DNA of 8,891 nt from an uncultured Asticcacaulis sp. (GTDB lineage: Bacteria > Pseudomonadota > Alphaproteobacteria > Caulobacterales > Caulobacteraceae), in contig CAMLLA010000155.1 in the NCBI GenBank assembly GCA_946480525.1, forward strand, positions 1 to 8,891, read 5' to 3'. The notes beneath the pieces were generated by a model. It worked only from the letters and a program-made list of their open reading frames with translations. It did not search any database and had not been told where the DNA came from. The position numbers were made by a program, and so were the translations under genes. Shown here piece after piece: positions 5,827 to 8,891 of this stretch. Within the stretch, counting starts at the first letter, position 1. Each line of letters opens with the position of its first letter.

Positions 5827-6039
5827 ATGATGTTTTTCAAAGAGCCCACCTTGGACGACATCCTCAATGAGGACGCTATCATGCTGTTGATGGCGCGCGA
5901 TGGTGTTCGTGCTGACGATGTGCGCCTGCTGATGAAAGACCTTCGTCTCCATTACACATCTGTCTCGCCCAACGACAGCAGGGTGGCATTGCCGCCGGCC
6001 GAAGTCGTGTCGATCGACACTGTGCGTTCGCCGGCATAG
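5827..6039 (+). CDS. Small hypothetical protein (70 aa) overlapping the end of putA
   Basis: The family is not identified with certainty. The first ~42 residues look like a compact two-helix unit: LDDILNEDAIMLLMARDGV (9-27) then DDVRLLMKDLRLHY (30-43). This kind of 'DxxxxLLMxRDGVxxxxVRxLL' pattern seems familiar from short uncharacterised alphaproteobacterial proteins, but that is recollection, not a search. There is no signal peptide, membrane segment or metal motif. The strong GGAGGAG site fixes the start; the second codon is also ATG. The last 28 or so residues are encoded antisense to the end of putA (88-bp overlap) and look unstructured, so they may be a read-on tail. Its promoter region is shared with the divergent 52-aa gene. 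Confidence 0.7.
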   Translation: MMFFKEPTLDDILNEDAIMLLMARDGVRADDVRLLMKDLRLHYTSVSPNDSRVALPPAEVVSIDTVRSPA

Positions 6040-8891
6040 CGCAGGAGGTAGTGGGCGCCGCCGGCCTTGGGTCCCGTGCCCGACAGGCCTTCGCCGCCGA
6101 AGGGCTGGGAGCCGACGACCGCGCCGATCATTGAGCGGTTGACATAGAGGTTGCCGACCTTGGCCATAGCTTTGACGCGCTCGGCGGTCTCTGCCACGCG
6201 TGAATGCAGTCCCATGGTCAGGCCGTATCCGCTGGCATTGATGCGTGACACGACGTCCTCCAACTCGCCTGCTTTCCAGGTCACGACGTGCAGGATCGGC
6301 CCGAACCATTCCTGTTTCAGGTCTTCGACACGCGACAGGCGGATCAGGGTCGGCGGCACGAACAGGCCGGTTTTTGGGGCCGTCACCGTATGCACCCACT
6401 GGGCTTTTGCGCTGTCGCGATAAGCCATGAGCCTGTCACGCGCGGCTTCGTCGATGACCGGGCCGACATCGGTGCGGGCATCGGCCGTATCGCCCAGTAT
6501 CAGGGCGTCCATCCCGCCCTTCAGCATATGCACAATGGTGTCGGCGACGTCCTCCTGGACGATCAGCAGGCGCAGGGCCGAACAGCGCTGGCCGGCGGAA
6601 CGGAAGGCCGAGGTGATGACGTCATTGACGACCTGCTCCGGCAGGGCGGTCGAATCGACAATCATGGCGTTGAGCCCGCCGGTTTCGGCAATCAAGGGCA
6701 CGATTGGGCGGCTGTCGTCTTCCAGCAGCGAACGGGCAATGGTGCGGGCCGTTGCGGTCGAACCGGTAAAGGCGACGCCTGAGACCTCGGGGCTACGCGT
6801 CAGGGCGGCGCCGACCTCCGGACCGCCCGGCAGGAAGTGCAGAACATCCACCGGAATGCCGGCCTCATGCGCCATCTGCACGGCGCGGTAAGCGATCAAC
6901 GGGGTTTGCGGCGCCGGCTTGGCCAGGACGGTATTGCCGGCGACCAGGGCGGCTGCGACCTGGCCGAGGAAGATGGCCAGGGGGAAGTTCCACGGCGCGA
7001 TACAGGCAAAGACGCCGCGGCCAGTCAGGCGCGTTTCATTGTGTTCGCCCGTCGGCCCAGGCAGGATTTCCGGCTGGAACTGCCGGCGGGCATTGACGGC
7101 GTAGTAGCGGCAGAAATCGACGGCTTCGCGGATTTCGGCGACAGCGTCGGCCAGCGTCTTGCCGGCTTCGTGGACGCACAGATTGATCAGCTCCTGCCGG
7201 TTGGCTTCGAGTGTGTCGGCCAGACGCTCCAGGCAGGCGGCGCGGTCCTCGACCGGCGTCGCATCCCAGCGTGCGGCGGCATGGTGTGCGGCCTTTGCGG
7301 CGCGGCGGACGTCGTCGGGCGTGGCTTCGACGATCGTGCCGACAGATGTGTGGCGGTCGGCTGGCCGCCTGACCGGCTTGGCCGTGCCGGTCACGGGCGC
7401 GCCGGAGACAAGCGCGGATGCCGCATAGGTCCTGGGTTGAGCAACGGCCGCCAGCGTCCGGTCGAGCGTCGCCCGATCATTGAGATCGAGGCCTTTTGAA
7501 TTGATCCGGCCAGGGAAGATATCGGCGGGCAGGGGGATGGCCGGGTGCGGTCGGCCGTCGACCCTGGCGATGTGTTCGGCCGGGTCAGCCAGCAGGGTCG
7601 CTTCATCGACCGTCGGATCGGCCAGCTGATGGACGAAGGACGAGTTGGCGCCGTTTTCCAGCAGGCGGCGGACCAGATAGGCCAGCAGGTCCTTGTGCCC
7701 GCCGACCGGAGCATAGGTCCGGCAGTTGTAACCCAGGTCGCGGACCAGCCGTTCGTGCAAGCCTTCACCCATGCCGTGCAGGCGCTGGAATTCGAAGTCG
7801 CGGCGCGCGCCGGCCCAGGTCATCAGGGTCGCAACGGTCAGGGCATTGTGACCGGCGAAAGCCGGATAGATGTGGGAGGCATCCAACATGTCGCGAGCGC
7901 AGGCGAGGTACGACACGTCGGTCGCCGCCTTGCGCGTGAACAGCGGATAGTCGCTCAAGCCCTCGACCTGGGTCTTCTTGATCTCGGCGTCCCAGTAGGC
8001 GCCCTTGACCAGCCGCACCTTGAGGCGGTGGCGAGTGTCCTTGCCAATCTCTTGCGCCCAGGCGATCAGCGGCCGGGCACGCTTGCCGTAAGCCTGCGCC
8101 GCCATGCCGAAGCCGTCCCAGTCCTTGAGCAGCGGATCGCGCAGGATGCCGGCGATGATGTCGAGCGACATGATCAGGCGCTCGCTCTCTTCGGCGTCGA
8201 TGGTCAGGTCGATGCCCGAAGACGCCGCGCGCAGGGCCAGGTGACGGATGCGTGCCGTCAGTTCGGGCACGCAGGCGGCGGCATTGGCGACTTCGTAACG
8301 AGGGTGAAGGGCCGACAGCTTGACCGAGACCGAATGGCCGGTATTGCCGGCCCGGCCTACCGCATCGATGGCCGCTTCATAGGAGGCGAAATAGCGGTCG
8401 GCGTCGGCAAAGGTCCGCGCCGATTCGCCCAGCATGTCGAACGAGGCGGTGAAGCCTTTGTTTTCAGGCTTGGCGGCGACATCGAGCGCTTCTTCGATGG
8501 TGCGCCCCATGACGAAGACCTCGCCCATCAGACGCATGGCGACGGCGACACCCTGGCGGATCACGGGTTCACCGACGCGCGCCACCAGCTTTTTCAGCGT
8601 GCCGGCCTGTTCCGGCTCGCCGACCAGGGCGCGCGTCAGGATCAGGCCGAAGGTAGCGGTATTGACGAGCTTCGACTCCGACCTGGCCTTGTGCGCAAGC
8701 CAGTCGGCGTCGGTGATCTTGTCACGGATCAGGAGGTTGGCGGTTTCGGGATCGGGCACGCGCAGGTACGCTTCGGCCAGTGACAGCAGCGCCACGCCTT
8801 CCTGCGTGTTCAGGCGGTATTCCTGCAGGAAGCGGTTCACCCAGCCAGTCGACTGCGCCGCCTTGAGGTCCTTCAGGATCAGGCGCGCCTC
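5952..8891 (-). CDS. putA: Bifunctional proline dehydrogenase / L-glutamate gamma-semialdehyde dehydrogenase PutA, 5' end outside the window
   Basis: The frame is open to the right edge: 979 codons are visible. The GTG at 8840 is an internal valine codon, since coding sequence (EARLILKDLKAAQSTGW) continues before it. PutA oxidises proline with FAD to pyrroline-5-carboxylate and then, after hydrolysis, the semialdehyde to glutamate with NAD+. Counting visible residues, the proline dehydrogenase barrel shows KLSALHPRYE (191-200), RLVKGAYW (293-300) and YLVRRLLENGANSSF (406-420) with the substrate-binding Arg pair at 408-409. The aldehyde dehydrogenase part shows PWNFP (633-637), FTGST (708-712), ETGG with the general-base Glu at 736, GQRCSA with catalytic Cys at 770, and EWFGPI (861-866). 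It stops soon after SIDTTSAGGN, so it is the short form without the extra C-terminal aldehyde-dehydrogenase-like domain. About 50-70 N-terminal residues are probably missing; whether there is a ribbon-helix-helix domain cannot be seen. Confidence 0.96.
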   Translation of the reverse strand, partial: EARLILKDLKAAQSTGWVNRFLQEYRLNTQEGVALLSLAEAYLRVPDPETANLLIRDKITDADWLAHKARSESKLVNTATFGLILTRALVGEPEQAGTLKKLVARVGEPVIRQGVAVAMRLMGEVFVMGRTIEEALDVAAKPENKGFTASFDMLGESARTFADADRYFASYEAAIDAVGRAGNTGHSVSVKLSALHPRYEVANAAACVPELTARIRHLALRAASSGIDLTIDAEESERLIMSLDIIAGILRDPLLKDWDGFGMAAQAYGKRARPLIAWAQEIGKDTRHRLKVRLVKGAYWDAEIKKTQVEGLSDYPLFTRKAATDVSYLACARDMLDASHIYPAFAGHNALTVATLMTWAGARRDFEFQRLHGMGEGLHERLVRDLGYNCRTYAPVGGHKDLLAYLVRRLLENGANSSFVHQLADPTVDEATLLADPAEHIARVDGRPHPAIPLPADIFPGRINSKGLDLNDRATLDRTLAAVAQPRTYAASALVSGAPVTGTAKPVRRPADRHTSVGTIVEATPDDVRRAAKAAHHAAARWDATPVEDRAACLERLADTLEANRQELINLCVHEAGKTLADAVAEIREAVDFCRYYAVNARRQFQPEILPGPTGEHNETRLTGRGVFACIAPWNFPLAIFLGQVAAALVAGNTVLAKPAPQTPLIAYRAVQMAHEAGIPVDVLHFLPGGPEVGAALTRSPEVSGVAFTGSTATARTIARSLLEDDSRPIVPLIAETGGLNAMIVDSTALPEQVVNDVITSAFRSAGQRCSALRLLIVQEDVADTIVHMLKGGMDALILGDTADARTDVGPVIDEAARDRLMAYRDSAKAQWVHTVTAPKTGLFVPPTLIRLSRVEDLKQEWFGPILHVVTWKAGELEDVVSRINASGYGLTMGLHSRVAETAERVKAMAKVGNLYVNRSMIGAVVGSQPFGGEGLSGTGPKAGGAHYLLRYAGERTVSIDTTSAGGNATLLSLGETDV
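6007..6020. repeat. 14-bp perfect palindrome coding on both strands
   Basis: GTGTCGATCGACAC equals its own reverse complement. It falls in frame in both overlapping genes and encodes Val-Ser-Ile-Asp-Thr in the 70-aa protein and the same five residues in PutA. Its RNA could fold as a 5-bp stem with a GATC loop, but there is no T-run on either side, so a terminator role is not supported. Confidence 0.7.

Noticed and set aside
7545..8783. Long rightward open frame of 412 codons opposite putA
   Set aside because: It is antisense to conserved PutA catalytic sequence; GC-rich codons keep the opposite frame open. It has no ribosome site and its composition is rich in Arg, Gly, Gln and Val with no recognisable domain.

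Overview
The window is GC-rich, densely packed bacterial DNA. It holds five recognisable enzyme genes and two small unrecognised genes. The gene content (a four-gene ligase-associated DNA-repair cluster and a short bifunctional PutA), the base composition and a CCCTCTCCCC/GGGTGAGGGG-type intergenic palindrome suggest an alphaproteobacterium, perhaps of the Caulobacterales. That placement is inference; there is no rRNA or other marker gene here.

Positions 1-5492 hold the known ligase-associated DNA damage response cluster as two divergent pairs. Leftward are a Lhr-Core-type DEXH helicase and, overlapping its 3' end by 17 bp, the metallophosphoesterase endonuclease PdeM, which is cut by the left edge. 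Rightward are a metallo-beta-lactamase-fold DNA exonuclease and an ATP-dependent DNA ligase. The two start codons that face each other are only 35 bp apart. A roughly 140-bp nested palindrome of REP/MITE-like build fills the gap between exonuclease and ligase. Together the proteins supply unwinding, 3'-end/strand degradation, single-strand incision and nick sealing; in other bacteria this gene set is tied to resistance to cross-linking or alkylating damage.

Positions 5487-6039 hold two short divergent genes: a 52-residue very acidic protein (leftward) and a 70-residue protein (rightward). Each has a strong Shine-Dalgarno sequence. Between them lie two predicted sigma70-type promoters that appear to use the same palindromic TTGCAA as their -35 element. 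Each small gene runs tail-to-tail into its large neighbour: 6 bp into the ligase gene and 88 bp into putA.

Positions 5952-8891 hold most of a leftward putA gene (proline dehydrogenase plus pyrroline-5-carboxylate dehydrogenase). Its 5' end lies beyond the right edge. No tRNA, rRNA, CRISPR array, insertion sequence or phage gene was seen.
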